Source: Deinococcus terrestris
GTDB taxonomy: Bacteria > Deinococcota > Deinococci > Deinococcales > Deinococcaceae
Assembly (NCBI RefSeq): GCF_009377345.1
Contig: NZ_WBSL01000004.1
Coordinates: 62,001 to 126,000 of the forward strand
DNA: 64,000 nucleotides
Direction of reading: 5' to 3'
This document shows, one piece after another, positions 19,582 to 30,102 of the stretch. The notes under the pieces were generated by a model. The model was not told the origin of the DNA. It searched no databases and saw only the letters and a program-made list of their open reading frames with translations. The first letter of the stretch is position 1. Each line of letters begins with the position of its first letter. The position numbers and the translations under genes were made by a program.

Positions 19582-20916
19582 GTGTCGGCCACCGCCCCCG
19601 CCTCCGCCGCCCCGCAGGGCACCACCCGCGAACTGCTCACGCTCGCCGGGCCGCTGATGCTCTCCAACCTCGCCTACACGGTGGTGGGGTTGACCGACAC
19701 ACTGCTGATGGGCCGCCTGGGGGTGGTGGAGGTGGGCGCGGTGGGGTTCGCGCACATGTGCCTGCTCACGCTGGTGCTGCTGTTTCGGGGCAGCCTGAAT
19801 ACGGCCGCCACCTTCATGGCCCGCTCGCTGGGGGCCGGGGACGAGGCGGGGGTGCGCCGATGGGCGAGCGTCTTTCTGGGCTGCGGGCTGGTGGGGGTGC
19901 CGCTCGCGCTGGTGGGGCCGTGGCTGCTGGACGGCCTGTTCGCCCTGTTGCGGCCCGACCCCAGCATCACGGCCGTGGCCCGTACCTACGTGGGCATCCG
20001 GGTCTGGGAAGTCCCGGCCCTGCTGCTGGGAAGCGCGGCCCTCGCGGTCATGGTGGGGCTGGGGAACACGCGCACGCCGATGCGCCTCGCTTGGCTGGTG
20101 ATGGTCGTCAATGCTGCCCTCGCCGTGCTGTTCGTCTTCGGTCTGGGGTGGGGGGTAGTGGGGGCAGCGTGGGCCTCGGTGATCGCCGTGACCCTCCAGA
20201 ACGGGCTGGCGCTGTGGCTGCTGGGCCGATTGCACGGGCCACGCTTCGGGCGGTTCTGGCCCGCGCGACCCACCCGCGCCGAACTCGGCAGCCTGGGGCG
20301 GGTCAGCCTGCCCGCCGGAGTCACCGAACTGGCGGAGGTCAGCGCCTTCACCGTCTTTCAGGGCGTCATCTCGCGGCTGGGGCCGACCGAACTGGCCGCC
20401 TCGCAGATTGCCAACCAGCTCGCCAGTCTGGGATTTTTGCCCGCCTTCGCCCTCTCGTCGGCCACCGGGAGCCTGCTCTCGCGGGCGCTGGGGGCAGGCC
20501 GGGCGGACATCGCGGCCCGCATCGGCTGGCGCGGGACCGGGCTGGCCGCCGCCTTCATGGGCGTGCTGGGGGTGCTGTTCCTGACGCTGCCGGAGCCCCT
20601 GATCGGCCTGTTCAACCGCAGCCCCGAGGTGCTTGCGCTGGGGGCAGGCGTGCTCGCGGTCATGGCCGCCTACCAGATTCTGGATGGGGTCGCCATCGTG
20701 CTGGGCGGGGCGCTGGGCGGCGCGGGCGACACCCGCTTCCGGCTGGTCGTGACGCTGGTGGGCGCGTGGTTGGTCATGGTGGTGGGCGCGACCCTGCTGG
20801 CCCCCCGCTACGGGGTGACGGGGGCGTGGGCGGCGGCGCTCGTTTTTATCGCCTTTGCCGCCGTCGCCTATGCGATCCGCTTCGCCTCCGGGCGCTGGGT
20901 GCGGGCGCGGTTGTAG
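19582..20916 (+). CDS. MATE family multidrug/cation exporter
   Basis: 444-residue inner-membrane antiporter with about 12 hydrophobic segments in two homologous halves, the family hallmark. The start (LTLAGPLMLSNLAYTVVGLTDTLLMGRLG) matches the NorM/DinF branch. It exports cationic drugs or metabolites using H+ or Na+. GTG start; TACCCT at 19569-19574 lies 7 nt upstream. It ends 10 nt before the convergent exonuclease III gene. Confidence 0.9.
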   Translation: MSATAPASAAPQGTTRELLTLAGPLMLSNLAYTVVGLTDTLLMGRLGVVEVGAVGFAHMCLLTLVLLFRGSLNTAATFMARSLGAGDEAGVRRWASVFLGCGLVGVPLALVGPWLLDGLFALLRPDPSITAVARTYVGIRVWEVPALLLGSAALAVMVGLGNTRTPMRLAWLVMVVNAALAVLFVFGLGWGVVGAAWASVIAVTLQNGLALWLLGRLHGPRFGRFWPARPTRAELGSLGRVSLPAGVTELAEVSAFTVFQGVISRLGPTELAASQIANQLASLGFLPAFALSSATGSLLSRALGAGRADIAARIGWRGTGLAAAFMGVLGVLFLTLPEPLIGLFNRSPEVLALGAGVLAVMAAYQILDGVAIVLGGALGGAGDTRFRLVVTLVGAWLVMVVGATLLAPRYGVTGAWAAALVFIAFAAVAYAIRFASGRWVRARL

Positions 20917-20926
20917 CGGGGAGAAC

Positions 20927-21703
20927 TCAGTCCGACGGGGCCGCGAAGGTGGCGACCACCGGGGCGTGGTCGGAGGGCCGCTCGTGCCGCCGGGGGGCCA
21001 CGTCCACCGTGCAGGCCCGGCACTCGGCGGCCAGGGGAGGGGAGACCAGCACGTGGTCAATCCGAAGCCCCCAATTGCGGGGAAACCCCAGGCGACCGTA
21101 GGGCCACCAACTGAAAACCCGCTCGGGTTGTTCGTGCAGCCGGAAGGCGTCGTGCAGGCCGAGGTCCAGCAGCTCCCGGAAGGCGTCCCGCTCCGGTCCG
21201 CTCACGAGCACCTGCCCTTCCCAGCGCTTCGGGCTGTGCACGTCGCGGTCTTCGGGGGCCACGTTGAAGTCGCCCACGACCGCCAGCCGCCCGTGCGCGG
21301 CGAGTTCGTCCCGCAGCCAGTCCCGCGCGGCGGCCAGCCACTCCAGCTTGTAGGCGTACTTGTCCGACCCCACCGCCTGCCCGTTGGGGACGTAGAGGCA
21401 GGCGACCCGCACCCCGCCCACCGTCGCCGCGAGCACCCGCCGCTGCTCGTCCTCAAAGCCCGGAATCCCGGTCTGTACATCCCCCAGCGGTGTGCGTGAG
21501 AGCAGGGCGACCCCGTTGTAGGTCTTCTGCCCGGAGAAGGCCGCCGAGTAGCCCAGAGTGGCGAAGTCGGCGGCGGGGAAGCGGTGGTCCTCCAGCTTGG
21601 TCTCCTGCAACGCCAGCACATCGGGCTGGTGGGCCTCTAGCCAGGCTAGGACCTGCGGCAACCGCACGTTCAGCGAGTTGACGTTCCAGGTGGCAAGCTT
21701 CAC
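20927..21703 (-). CDS. xth: Exodeoxyribonuclease III
   Basis: 258-residue AP endonuclease / 3'-5' exonuclease of base-excision repair. Motifs in order: [12 protein letters not shown] (Asn metal ligand), LALQETKL (catalytic Glu), VGDFNVAP (Asp-X-Asn), and SDHAPV at the end (Asp-His pair). The GTG start directly before KLATWNVNS is preferred, since the longer frame to 21769 adds a Pro/Ala-rich tail not found in the family. It lies 62 nt downstream of the last Mn transporter gene and may be read from that operon. Confidence 0.92.
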   Translation of the reverse strand: MKLATWNVNSLNVRLPQVLAWLEAHQPDVLALQETKLEDHRFPAADFATLGYSAAFSGQKTYNGVALLSRTPLGDVQTGIPGFEDEQRRVLAATVGGVRVACLYVPNGQAVGSDKYAYKLEWLAAARDWLRDELAAHGRLAVVGDFNVAPEDRDVHSPKRWEGQVLVSGPERDAFRELLDLGLHDAFRLHEQPERVFSWWPYGRLGFPRNWGLRIDHVLVSPPLAAECRACTVDVAPRRHERPSDHAPVVATFAAPSD

Positions 21704-21765
21704 TGGGGCCTGCCGAGGGAGGAGGGGAGACGGGGCTGCATGGGGCGATGATGCCACGCGGCCCC

Positions 21766-22635
21766 TCACCGCCCCAGCACCGCCCGCCCCCGCACCCGCC
21801 GCGCCCGGAACGCCTGCGCCGCCAGCGCCAGCACGAACTGGAGGCCCAGCACCCCAGCGACCGCTCCCGTGATGCTCGCGTCCAGCGCGAGGGCCACGAC
21901 GTACCCCAGCACGCTCGCACTCAGTCCCGCCCCCAGCGCGAGGGCGAGCGCCGTGCCCAGCCGCCGGGTCAGCAGCAGCGCCGTCGCGGAGGGAACGATC
22001 AAGAAGGCGACGACCAGCACCGCCCCCACCGCGTCGAAAGCCGCCACGACCGTCAGCGCCACCAGCGTCAGCAGCGCCCCCGACAGCAGCCGGGGCGAGA
22101 AGCCCAGCGTGCGGGCGAGGCCGGGGTCAAAGGTGGAGAGCTTGAGTTCCTTGTACAGCCCGCCCACGAAGAGAGCATTCACCAGCCCCATCCCGCCCAC
22201 CAGCACCCACGCGGCGGGCAGGCCCAACCACCCCGTGCGGAAGGGCGTATACGCGATCTCCCCGTACAGCACCGCGTCCAGGTCCAGGTGGACATTGCCG
22301 TAATTCAGGCTGACCGCGATCACCCCGGCGGCGAAGAGGGCCGGAAAGACTAGCCCCAGCGCCGCGTCCTCCTTGACCCGGCCGCTGCGGGCGATCAGGG
22401 CACTCAGGCCGACCGTCAGCAGCCCGGAGAGCGAGGCCCCCACCAGCGCGGGCAGCGTGGCGAGGCTTCCCCCGCTGAGCCAGTATCCCGCCACGATTCC
22501 CGGCAGCGCGGCGTGGCTGATCGCGTCGCCCAGCAGCGCCTGTCGCCGCAGCACCAGAAAGAGGCCCGGCAACGTGCAGGCCCACGCGACCAGCACGGCC
22601 GTCCCCACGATCACGAGGTCAAAGGGGAGGGTCAC
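21766..22635 (-). CDS. mntB2: Metal ABC transporter permease (second)
   Basis: 289-residue ZnuB/MntB-type permease with about eight or nine membrane segments and the diagnostic [12 protein letters not shown] (residues about 36-47), which faces the ATPase. With its partner upstream it would form a heterodimeric channel. It overlaps that partner gene by 4 nt. Specificity (Mn, less likely Zn or Fe) is inferred from the operon. Confidence 0.9.
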   Translation of the reverse strand: MTLPFDLVIVGTAVLVAWACTLPGLFLVLRRQALLGDAISHAALPGIVAGYWLSGGSLATLPALVGASLSGLLTVGLSALIARSGRVKEDAALGLVFPALFAAGVIAVSLNYGNVHLDLDAVLYGEIAYTPFRTGWLGLPAAWVLVGGMGLVNALFVGGLYKELKLSTFDPGLARTLGFSPRLLSGALLTLVALTVVAAFDAVGAVLVVAFLIVPSATALLLTRRLGTALALALGAGLSASVLGYVVALALDASITGAVAGVLGLQFVLALAAQAFRARRVRGRAVLGR

Positions 22636-23564
22636 CGCTGCCTCCCCGCGAGGTCACCCAGCAGCCGCGCCCGTGCCCGCCTTTGCCGGGCCAGCCCCGC
22701 GAGCAATCCGCGTCCCGGCGCCAGCAGCAGCGACAGCACTGCCAGGGCCGTGGCGGTCAGCACCGTGACGGCCCCGGTGGGCAGTCCGGCCCCGCCCGCC
22801 GGGGAGAAGGCGAGGCTCAGGGCCGCCCCCAGCCCGCCGCTGAGCGCACCAAAGACCCCGGCCAGCCGCAGCATTCCGCCCAGACCCCGCGTCCACTGCC
22901 GGGCGGCCACGGCGGGGGCGATCAGCATCGCGGCCATCAGCACCACGCCCACCGTCTGGAGGCCCAGCATCACGGCCAGCACGGTCAGCGCGGTGGGCAG
23001 CGCCGTCAGCCCCGCCACCGGCCAGCCCTGCACAGCGGCGTAGTCGGGGTCAAAGAGGCTGATCTGGAACTCCTTGTGCAGCGCGGCGACCGTCCCCAGC
23101 GCCAGCGCCCCCAGCACCGCGAAGCGGGCCACGTCCCCGGCGGTCAGCGCCGCCGCCTGCCCGAAGAGAAAGCCCTCCAGTCCCGCCTGCGCCGCGTTCC
23201 CGCTTTGTCCGATGGCGGTCAGCAGCGCAATGCCGATACCAAAGAAGGTGCTGAAGGTAACCCCCAGCGCCACGTCCTCCTTCAACCGGCTGTATCTGAG
23301 GATGGCGAGCGCCAGCAGCGAGGCGAGCAGCCCGCTGAGCCCGCCCCCCACCAGCAGCCCCAGCGTGTCCCGCGTGCCCGTGAGCAAGAAGGCCGCGCAG
23401 ATGCCCGGCAGCGCCGCGTGCGCCACCGTGTCCCCGATCAGGCTCTGGCGCCGCAGCACGCTGAAGCACCCCAGCGTCCCCGCCACCAGCCCCAGCAGCG
23501 CCGACCCCAGCACGATGGAACGCAGGGTGTAGTCGGTGAAGAAGTCGGCGGGACTGAGAGTCAC
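22632..23564 (-). CDS. mntB1: Metal ABC transporter permease (first)
   Basis: 310-residue ABC-3 family permease with GDTVAHAALPGI near residue 39. Longer than its partner by a basic C-terminal tail ([20 protein letters not shown]) likely in the cytosol. Two different permeases in tandem is typical of SitCD/TroCD systems. Overlaps genes on both sides by 4 nt. Confidence 0.9.
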   Translation of the reverse strand: MTLSPADFFTDYTLRSIVLGSALLGLVAGTLGCFSVLRRQSLIGDTVAHAALPGICAAFLLTGTRDTLGLLVGGGLSGLLASLLALAILRYSRLKEDVALGVTFSTFFGIGIALLTAIGQSGNAAQAGLEGFLFGQAAALTAGDVARFAVLGALALGTVAALHKEFQISLFDPDYAAVQGWPVAGLTALPTALTVLAVMLGLQTVGVVLMAAMLIAPAVAARQWTRGLGGMLRLAGVFGALSGGLGAALSLAFSPAGGAGLPTGAVTVLTATALAVLSLLLAPGRGLLAGLARQRRARARLLGDLAGRQR

Positions 23565-24355
23565 CGCCCACCCCCCGCCAGCGCCGCCGCGAGTGCCCCG
23601 TGCCGCTCGCCGTAAGCGGCGCGGAGGTTCGCCGGGGTAAAGGCCACCTCGGTCGGTCCCGCCGCCACCAGCGAGACGTTGAGCAGCGCCACCCGGTCAA
23701 AGTAGTCGCGCACGGTGTCCAGATCGTGGTGAACGACGACCACCGAGCGCCCCTGCCCGCGCAGCTCGCGCAGCACGTCCACGATGGCCCGCTCGGTCAC
23801 GGCGTCCACCCCCGCAAAGGGCTCGTCCATGAAGGTGAGGTCGGCCTCCTGCGCGAGCGCCCGCGCCAGGAAGACCCGCTGCTGCTGTCCGCCCGACAGC
23901 TCGCTGATCTGCCGCCCGGCGAAGTCGGCCATGCCCACCCGCTCCAGGCACGCCAGCGCCTGCGCCCGCTCGCGCCGCCCCGGACGCCGCAGCCAGCCCA
24001 GGCGTCCGTACAGCCCCATCGTGACCACGTCCAGCGCACTCGCCGGGAAATCCCAGTCCACGCTGGTCCGTTGCGGCACGTAAGCCACCCGCCGCCGCAC
24101 CTTCGCCAAGGGTGCCCCGAAAAACAGCGCCTCGCCCGCCAGCCGGGGCACCAGCCCCAGCGCCGCCTTGAGCAACGTGCTTTTGCCCGCCCCGTTCGGC
24201 CCGATGATGGCGGTCAGCGAGGCGGCGGGCACCTCGAACGACACGTCCCAGACGGCGGGTTCCTCGGCATAGGCCACGCTCAGGCCGCGCAGGGCGAGCG
24301 GGGGCGCAGCGGGCGCGTGGGTGGTGGAGGCGGTGCCCGGTACGGTGACAGTCAT
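23561..24355 (-). CDS. mntA: Metal ABC transporter ATP-binding protein
   Basis: 264-residue ATPase. Walker A GPNGAGKST is near residue 53; the Q-loop (YVPQR), signature LSGGQQQRV, Walker B LTFMDEPF and switch HHD (VVVHHDLDTV) are all intact. It powers the two permeases encoded just downstream. Confidence 0.93.
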   Translation of the reverse strand: MTVTVPGTASTTHAPAAPPLALRGLSVAYAEEPAVWDVSFEVPAASLTAIIGPNGAGKSTLLKAALGLVPRLAGEALFFGAPLAKVRRRVAYVPQRTSVDWDFPASALDVVTMGLYGRLGWLRRPGRRERAQALACLERVGMADFAGRQISELSGGQQQRVFLARALAQEADLTFMDEPFAGVDAVTERAIVDVLRELRGQGRSVVVVHHDLDTVRDYFDRVALLNVSLVAAGPTEVAFTPANLRAAYGERHGALAAALAGGGR

Positions 24356-25254
24356 CGCAGCCCCTCCACGATGGTCCCGACGTTGTGCCGCACCATCCCC
24401 AGGTAGGTGCCCTCCGGCGTGCCGGGGTCGCCCGCCGCGTCCGCGTAGAGCGAGCCGCCGAGTTCAACCGCGTGCCCCCGCGCCCGCGCCGCCTCGCGCA
24501 CCGCCTCCACCGTGCGGGGCGAGACGGTGGACTCCACGAAGACGGCCCGGATGTCCCGCTCGGCCAGGAACGCGGCCAGCGCCCGGACCCGCTGCCCGCC
24601 CGCCTCCGCGACCGTGCTGATGCCCTGCACCCCCTGCACCTCCACGTCATACCGACGTGCCATATAATTGAAGGCGTCGTGCGCGGTCACGAGGACGCGC
24701 TGCCGCTCGGGAACGGTGCGGAACTGCGCGGCGGTCCAGCGGTCCAGCGCCTCCAGTTCGCCCACGTAGCGGGTCAGGTTGGCGGCGTAGACCTCGCGCC
24801 CCTCCGGGTCCACCCGCGTCAGTGCGTCGGCGGCCCCCCGTGCCACGCCCGCCCAGAGGGTCGGGTCAAACCAGATGTGGGGGTCGGGCGCTCCGGCGGG
24901 TCCCAGCAGGCGGTCACGCGGCAGCGTCTCGAAGAGGGCCACGCTGGGGGTGCGCGTGTTCAGCGCGTCCAGAACGTCCACCATCTTCCCTTCCAGATGT
25001 AGCCCGCCGTACAGCACGAGGTCGGCTCCCGCCAGCCGCCGCACGTCGCCCGCCGACGCCTTGTAGAGGTGCGGGTCCACCCCCGGCCCCATCAGCCCGG
25101 TCACCCGCACCCGGTCCCCGCCGATCACGGCCGCGAGGTCACTGAGCATGTTGACGGTCGTGACGACCTGCACGCGCCCATCGTCCGGGGTAGAGGGGGG
25201 CGGGGCACAGGCGCTCAAGCCCAGCGCGGCGAGGAGCAGCAGGCTGCGCCTCAT
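24352..25254 (-). CDS. mntC: Metal ABC transporter substrate-binding lipoprotein
   Basis: 300-residue cluster A-I (ZnuA/TroA/PsaA) binding protein, lipid-anchored through the Cys in LGLSAC. Metal ligands are recognisable in order: His in VDPHLY (about 69), His in DPHIWFDP (about 134), Glu in FVESTV (about 204) and an Asp in [15 protein letters not shown] (about 270-280). There is no His-rich loop of the kind seen in zinc-specific ZnuA, which favours manganese. The ATG overlaps the regulator stop (ATGA). Confidence 0.9.
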   Translation of the reverse strand: MRRSLLLLAALGLSACAPPPSTPDDGRVQVVTTVNMLSDLAAVIGGDRVRVTGLMGPGVDPHLYKASAGDVRRLAGADLVLYGGLHLEGKMVDVLDALNTRTPSVALFETLPRDRLLGPAGAPDPHIWFDPTLWAGVARGAADALTRVDPEGREVYAANLTRYVGELEALDRWTAAQFRTVPERQRVLVTAHDAFNYMARRYDVEVQGVQGISTVAEAGGQRVRALAAFLAERDIRAVFVESTVSPRTVEAVREAARARGHAVELGGSLYADAAGDPGTPEGTYLGMVRHNVGTIVEGLR

Positions 25255-25919
25255 TCCGCCCCCCCATGCACGTGAACCTGCGCGGCCACGCCCAGCGCGA
25301 GGGTGAGGGGACCGCCTGCCAGCGCCACCGTGAGGGTGCCCAGCGCCGCATCCACCCGCGTCAGGGTCAGCGCCGCCCCCGGCGTCAGCCCCGCTGCCAC
25401 CAGTGCCCGCAGCCCCGCCGGGTCGCCGTCGGGCACGCGGGCCACGGTCGCCGTCTCCTCCGGGGCAAGCTGGGTCAGCCGCCGCTCGGCGCGGGCCGGA
25501 ACCTCGCCCCGCAGGGTGGGAATGGGGTCCCCGTGCGGGTCGTGGGTGGGGTCGCCCAGCCACGCGGCGATGCGGGCCTCCAGCCGTTCCGACAGTGCGT
25601 GCTCCAGTCGCTCGGCCTCCTCGTGCACCTCGTCCAGCGGCACGCCCAGCGCCCGGTGGAGGAACAGTTCCAGCAGGCGGTGGTGCCGCAACACCTCCAG
25701 CGCCACCTGCTCGCCCTCGGCGGTCAGGCGGGCCCCCTGGTACGGCGCGTGCGCGACGAGGCCCTGCTCGCTCAGCTTGCGGAGCATCCCCGTGGCACTC
25801 GCCGGGACCACGCCCAGCGCGTCGGCTAGGGCCTGCGTATTGACCTTACCGTCCTGTCCCAGCACATAGAGGTGCTTGAGGTAGTCCTCGGCGGAAGGGG
25901 AGAGGAGGCGGGCCGTCAT
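25251..25919 (-). CDS. mntR: DtxR/MntR-family manganese-responsive regulator
   Basis: 222-residue repressor: N-terminal winged helix (about 1-70), metal/dimer domain (about 71-140), and a C-terminal SH3/FeoA-like domain (about 150-220). At the DtxR metal site, Asp in SAEDYLK replaces DtxR Met10, and Glu in EEAERLEH replaces Cys102. These are the substitutions that mark Mn-selective MntR. It heads the five-gene uptake operon and probably controls it. TAAACT (25930-25925), 5 nt before the ATG, gives a leaderless promoter that overlaps a palindromic operator. Confidence 0.88.
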   Translation of the reverse strand: MTARLLSPSAEDYLKHLYVLGQDGKVNTQALADALGVVPASATGMLRKLSEQGLVAHAPYQGARLTAEGEQVALEVLRHHRLLELFLHRALGVPLDEVHEEAERLEHALSERLEARIAAWLGDPTHDPHGDPIPTLRGEVPARAERRLTQLAPEETATVARVPDGDPAGLRALVAAGLTPGAALTLTRVDAALGTLTVALAGGPLTLALGVAAQVHVHGGAE

Positions 25920-25926
25920 ACCCAAG

Positions 25927-25942
25927 TTTAGGCACGCCAAAA
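25927..25942. promoter_or_regulatory. Candidate MntR/DtxR operator
   Basis: TTTAGGC-AC-GCCAAAA is a near-perfect 16-bp palindrome resembling DtxR-family boxes (TTAGGTTAGCCTAA type). It overlaps the -10 box of the mntR operon on the minus strand, so occupancy should block transcription. Confidence 0.6.
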
Positions 25943-26023
25943 ATTAAGATTCAAGGGGGGTGAAAAGGGGGGAGGCGGCGGGGTGGGAACCTTTCCGGCC
26001 TTTCCCGCCTCCTACCCTGTGAG

Positions 26024-26578
26024 GTGGCCTTGAATTCTCTCCCCGACAAGCAGCTCGTGCCCCTCGCCGCGCACCCCGGTCCCCACCGGGAAGCGGCCTT
26101 CGAGGTGCTGGTGCGGCGGCATTCGCCCCGGCTGCACCGCCTCGCTGCGGGGATGGTGGGGCCAGGCAGCGCCGACGACGTGCTTCAGGAGGTGTGGATG
26201 GGTGTGTACCGGAATCTGCGGGGCTTTCGCCAGGAGGCGCAGTTCACGACCTGGCTGCACCGCATCGCCCTGAACGCCTGTCACAAGGCGCTGGCCGCCC
26301 GCCCCTCCCTGCCTCTCGACGAGGCCCCCGAACCCGCTTCCCCCCACAGCCCTGCCCGAACGGGCGAGCAGGCCGACCTCCGCGCCCGCCTCGCGTGGGC
26401 GCTCGCCCGCCTCCCTCCCGAACAGCGCGACGCCGTGACCCTGCGCGAACTCGGCGGGCTGGACTACGCCGAGATCGCCGGGGTGCTGGGTGTGGAGGTC
26501 GGCACCGTGAAAAGCCGCCTCAGCCGGGGCCGCGCCGCCCTGCGCGAGTTGCTGAGCGCCGTAGGCGTGACCCCATGA
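26024..26578 (+). CDS. ECF-type RNA polymerase sigma factor
   Basis: 184-residue sigma-70 family protein with region 2 ([12 protein letters not shown]...[15 protein letters not shown], residues about 26-66) and region 4 helix-turn-helix ([23 protein letters not shown], about 127-150). Regions 1 and 3 are absent, as in ECF factors. It is the first gene of a six-gene operon and probably controls it together with the next gene. TACCCT at 26013-26018, 5 nt before the GTG. Confidence 0.88.
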   Translation: MALNSLPDKQLVPLAAHPGPHREAAFEVLVRRHSPRLHRLAAGMVGPGSADDVLQEVWMGVYRNLRGFRQEAQFTTWLHRIALNACHKALAARPSLPLDEAPEPASPHSPARTGEQADLRARLAWALARLPPEQRDAVTLRELGGLDYAEIAGVLGVEVGTVKSRLSRGRAALRELLSAVGVTP

Positions 26579-26856
26579 CCCCCAGAATTGGAGCCCGCAC
26601 CATGACCGACGACGACCTCGACCTCCTCTTCGCCCAGGCCCGCGCCGAGACGCCCGCCGACGCCGGGGCCGCCGACCGATTCCTGGCCCGGCACCGCGCA
26701 GAGCGGGCCGCGCCCCCCCGCCGCGCTCCCCGCTGGCCCCCGCTGCTGGCCGCCGCTGCCATCCTCGCCGGGGTGCTGGTGCTGCGGCCCACGCCCGCCC
26801 TGCCTGCCAGCGCCGCCTACGACGTGTATCAGGGCACGCTGGGGGAGGGCTGGTGA
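26575..26856 (+). CDS. Putative small membrane-anchored anti-sigma partner
   Basis: 93-residue protein overlapping the sigma gene (ATGA) and the next gene (GTGA). It has an acidic N-terminus ([22 protein letters not shown]) and one membrane segment ([16 protein letters not shown], about 63-78) with a short external tail. Position and topology are those of an anti-sigma factor, but there is no ZAS zinc motif (His-X3-Cys-X2-Cys). An internal ATG at 26602 is an alternative start. Confidence 0.6.
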   Translation: MTPRIGARTMTDDDLDLLFAQARAETPADAGAADRFLARHRAERAAPPRRAPRWPPLLAAAAILAGVLVLRPTPALPASAAYDVYQGTLGEGW

Positions 26857-27623
26857 AACGGGCCTTTGCCCTCGCGCTGGCCCTGACCGCGCTGGCCCAG
26901 GCCACTCCCGCCGACGACCTCGCGGCGGCCCTGCGCCAGTCGCGCACGCTGGCCGCACGCGGCGAGGCGGAAGTCAGCGTGTATTTCCCGCCCCGCGCGG
27001 TGCCCACCCGCACGGCGGCGCGGCTTCCGGTGGTCCCCTTCCGCCCCGCGCTGCTGGCCCGCCACTTCACCGTGACCCGCCAGGACGCGCCCGCCCCCGT
27101 CGTAGGCCGCGAGGCCATCCGCTACGACCTCACCCCGAAGGTGGGGCAGGCCGCCCGCTGGACCCTGTGGGTGGACCGGGCGTGGAACGTGCCCCTCGCC
27201 TACGAGGAACGGATGCCGGACGGCACCCTGGCCCGCCGCGCCGCCCTGACGCGGGTGCAGCCCCAGCCCGTGCGGGTGCAAACGGACGTGCCCCCCATCC
27301 CCGCTGGCTTGCGGTCGGCGGTCCTGACCGCACTGCCGGGCCTGCGCTTTCCCCCCGGCTTCGCCCCCGTGTCTGCCGAGGTCCGGGAGGGAGGCGGGGT
27401 GACCGTGTCCCTCAGCGACGGGGTGAACGTCCTCGCGCTGGTCGTCGCACCCCGCAACGTCCGCGCCGCGCCGGGGGTGGCCTCGCGGCGGGTGGGCGGG
27501 CGCTTCGTGTGGCTGGTGGGAAATCTGCCCGACGGGCCGCTCAGGAACGCTCTTTCCGGCATTCGTGCAGTGGACGAGACCCCCCTGGGAACTTTCCTGC
27601 CCTCCGTAGGCTCCAAGAGGTGA
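26853..27623 (+). CDS. RseB/MucB-like periplasmic regulator
   Basis: 256-residue exported protein with signal peptide [20 protein letters not shown]. The body resembles the RseB fold: an N-terminal LolA-like part (residues about 25-140; [20 protein letters not shown], then [15 protein letters not shown]) and a smaller C-terminal part with [16 protein letters not shown]. RseB proteins bind the anti-sigma factor and sense envelope lipoprotein or LPS stress. This assignment supports the sigma/anti-sigma reading of the operon. Confidence 0.65.
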   Translation: MKRAFALALALTALAQATPADDLAAALRQSRTLAARGEAEVSVYFPPRAVPTRTAARLPVVPFRPALLARHFTVTRQDAPAPVVGREAIRYDLTPKVGQAARWTLWVDRAWNVPLAYEERMPDGTLARRAALTRVQPQPVRVQTDVPPIPAGLRSAVLTALPGLRFPPGFAPVSAEVREGGGVTVSLSDGVNVLALVVAPRNVRAAPGVASRRVGGRFVWLVGNLPDGPLRNALSGIRAVDETPLGTFLPSVGSKR

Positions 27624-27625
27624 TC

Positions 27626-28891
27626 ATGCCCCTGCCCCCCCTCTCCCGCAAGCTCAGCGCCGAGGATGCCGCCCACCTGCTGCGCCGCACGGCCTTCGGT
27701 GCCACCGACGCCGGGATTCGTGCCCTGGTGGGCCGCCCCGCCCACGAGGTGACCCGCGACCTCCTCTCGTTCGGCGACGAACGCGCCCCCGGCAATCCTT
27801 TCGACCCCTCCAGTGCCGCCACCCCCGGCGCGGGCATCCAGCTCACGCGGGCGGCGTGGCTCTACGAACTGTTCTACGGCCCCCACCCCCTGCGCGAGCT
27901 GCTGGCCCTAGCCTGGAGCAACCATTTCGTGATCGGCACCGACAAGGTGCGGAACGTGCCCATGCTCACGGCCTACCTCGGCCTGCTGCGCCGTCACTCG
28001 GCCACGACCGACTTCGCCCGCTTCACGCTGGAGGTCGCGCAGTCGCCCGCCATGCTGCGCTATCTGGACAACGACCAGAACCGCAAGGGACGGCCCAACG
28101 AGAACTTCAGCCGCGAGCTGCTGGAGCTGTTCACCACCGGCATCGGCCCCTACACCGAGGACGACGTGCGCGAGGGGGCGCGTGCCCTGACGGGCTGGAG
28201 CTTCGAGGGGGGGCGCGGCAACCAGAACTTCCTGCAAGAGGCCCGCTTCCTCTTCCGACCCGGCCAGCACGACACCGGCCAGAAAACCTATCTGGGCCAG
28301 AGTGGGAACCTGGGCGGCGAGGACGTGATTCGTCTCGCGGCCACGCACCCAGCCACGGCTCCCTTCATCGCCCGCAAACTGCACCGCGCCCTCGTCGCGG
28401 ACGAGCCGGACCCGGCGGCGGTGGCGGCGAGCGCCGAGACCTTCCGCCGCACGCATGGGAACGTTCGCGCCGTGCTGGAAGAACTTCTCGCCAGCGAGCA
28501 CTTCTACTCGCGCCGCGCTGCCATCATTCGCGGTCCGGTCGCCTTCATCACGGGGGCGGTGCGGACCCTGGGACAACCGAAGCTGGAGGCCAAGCAGATT
28601 CTCACGCTCGCGCAGACGGCCGGGCGGATGGGCCAACTCCTCCTGGAACCCGACACCGTGAAGGGCTGGGACGGGGGCCGCGAGTGGATCAACGACACCA
28701 CGCTGCTGCTGCGGATGCAGGTGGCCGCCTCCCTGACCACCGCAGGCACCGCCCCGAAGCTGGAGGCCCAACCCTCCGACCTCGCCCTGCTGGGCACCGA
28801 ACGCTCGCCGCTGGCCGGGGTGACGGACGGCCTGAACCCCAAGCAGCGCCTCTACCTGACCCTCATCAGCCCCGAGTTCGGGTTGGCCTGA
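27626..28891 (+). CDS. DUF1800 family protein
   Basis: 421-residue DUF1800 protein, recognisable by [20 protein letters not shown] at the N-terminus, [26 protein letters not shown] and ARALTGWSF. These proteins almost always pair with DUF1501, as here. Biochemical role unknown. SD AGAGGTGA precedes the ATG; a longer upstream frame is a shadow of the RseB-like gene. No obvious signal peptide, so it may be exported with its partner. Confidence 0.85.
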   Translation: MPLPPLSRKLSAEDAAHLLRRTAFGATDAGIRALVGRPAHEVTRDLLSFGDERAPGNPFDPSSAATPGAGIQLTRAAWLYELFYGPHPLRELLALAWSNHFVIGTDKVRNVPMLTAYLGLLRRHSATTDFARFTLEVAQSPAMLRYLDNDQNRKGRPNENFSRELLELFTTGIGPYTEDDVREGARALTGWSFEGGRGNQNFLQEARFLFRPGQHDTGQKTYLGQSGNLGGEDVIRLAATHPATAPFIARKLHRALVADEPDPAAVAASAETFRRTHGNVRAVLEELLASEHFYSRRAAIIRGPVAFITGAVRTLGQPKLEAKQILTLAQTAGRMGQLLLEPDTVKGWDGGREWINDTTLLLRMQVAASLTTAGTAPKLEAQPSDLALLGTERSPLAGVTDGLNPKQRLYLTLISPEFGLA

Positions 28892-28911
28892 CGCTCCCCC
28901 AAGAGGTGACC

Positions 28912-30102
28912 ATGACTGTGGACCGACGCGACTTCCTGAAATACTCCGCCCTCGCGGTGGCCGCGACGAGCGGGATGCCCGGCTTTCTGGCGCGGGCGGC
29001 GGCGCAGGCGGCGACCCAGCCCGCCGCGGGCGGCAAGACCCTGGTGGTCATCCAGCTCACCGGGGGCAACGACGGCCTCAATACGTTGGTGCCCTACTCC
29101 AACGGGGCGTATTACGCGGCGCGGCCCAACATCGCCATTCCCAGAAAGGACGTGCTGACCCTCACGCCCGATCTGGGGATGCATCCCTCGCTCAAGCCCT
29201 TGATGCCCCTCTGGGAGAGCGGCCACCTCGCCTGGATGGAGAATGTCGGGTACCCCAACCCCAACCGCTCCCACTTCGCGTCCATGGCGATCTGGCACAC
29301 CGCCGACCCCACCCAGGCGCAGGCGGAAGGCTGGATCGGACGGGTGGCCGAGAAGATCGGGGACCCCTTCTGCGCCTCCAACCTCGGCGGCACCACCCCA
29401 CAGGCGCTGCGGGCGTCCGAGTTCAGCCTGCCCAGCATTGACCGGGTGGACAGCTTTCAGGTGAGGCTCCCGGCGGGGCTGGACGGGGCCTTCGAGCGGC
29501 TGCTGAACCTCCCCCGCGAGGGCGAGGCCGACTACCTTGGCCGCGCCGCCCGGCAGATGGTGGCGAACACGCGGGAGGTGCAGGCGAACGTGGCGAAGTA
29601 CCGCCCCGGCGCGAAGTACCCGGAAGGCCGCTTCGGGCTGAACCTGCAAGACGCCGCCCGCCTCATCGCCGCCGGAACCGGGCAGCGGGTGCTGTACGTC
29701 TCGCTGGGCGGCTTTGACACCCACGCGGGCCAGCGGGCCGAGCAGGACGAGTTGCTGGCGACCCTCGCCTCCGGCCTCGCGGCGTTTCAGGCTGACCTGG
29801 AGGCGCAGGGCCTCGCCGACCGGGTGATCGTGATGGGCTTTTCGGAGTTTGGACGCCGGGTCGCCGAGAACGGCAGCGCGGGCACCGACCACGGCCAGGG
29901 CAGCGTGATGTTCGCGCTGGGTCAGGGGGTGAAGGGCGGCATTCATGGCGACAGCCCCGATCTGGAAAACCTCGCGGACGGCGATATCCGCTACAGGCAG
30001 GACTTCCGGGGCGTGTACGCGGGGGCGCTCACGCACTGGCTGGGCCTGAATGCCCGCGACATCCTGCGCGGCGACTTTGCGGGACCGGAGTGGGTGGCAT
30101 GA
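28912..30102 (+). CDS. DUF1501 family Tat-exported protein
   Basis: 396-residue protein with a twin-arginine signal ([17 protein letters not shown]), implying export folded, often with a cofactor. The mature part has the DUF1501 marks [16 protein letters not shown] near 43, [14 protein letters not shown] and GGFDTHAGQ near 265, and [18 protein letters not shown] near 310, consistent with an alkaline phosphatase/sulfatase-like metal site (SMxH / D-T-H). Partner of the DUF1800 gene 20 nt upstream; same type of SD (AAGAGGTGA). Confidence 0.87.
   Translation: MTVDRRDFLKYSALAVAATSGMPGFLARAAAQAATQPAAGGKTLVVIQLTGGNDGLNTLVPYSNGAYYAARPNIAIPRKDVLTLTPDLGMHPSLKPLMPLWESGHLAWMENVGYPNPNRSHFASMAIWHTADPTQAQAEGWIGRVAEKIGDPFCASNLGGTTPQALRASEFSLPSIDRVDSFQVRLPAGLDGAFERLLNLPREGEADYLGRAARQMVANTREVQANVAKYRPGAKYPEGRFGLNLQDAARLIAAGTGQRVLYVSLGGFDTHAGQRAEQDELLATLASGLAAFQADLEAQGLADRVIVMGFSEFGRRVAENGSAGTDHGQGSVMFALGQGVKGGIHGDSPDLENLADGDIRYRQDFRGVYAGALTHWLGLNARDILRGDFAGPEWVA

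Noticed and set aside
17998..21060. A 1020-codon open frame on the minus strand
   Set aside because: It runs antisense to the broken phosphotransferase and MATE genes, reads as Pro/Arg/His-rich low complexity, and exists because high-GC codons rarely give stops in that frame.
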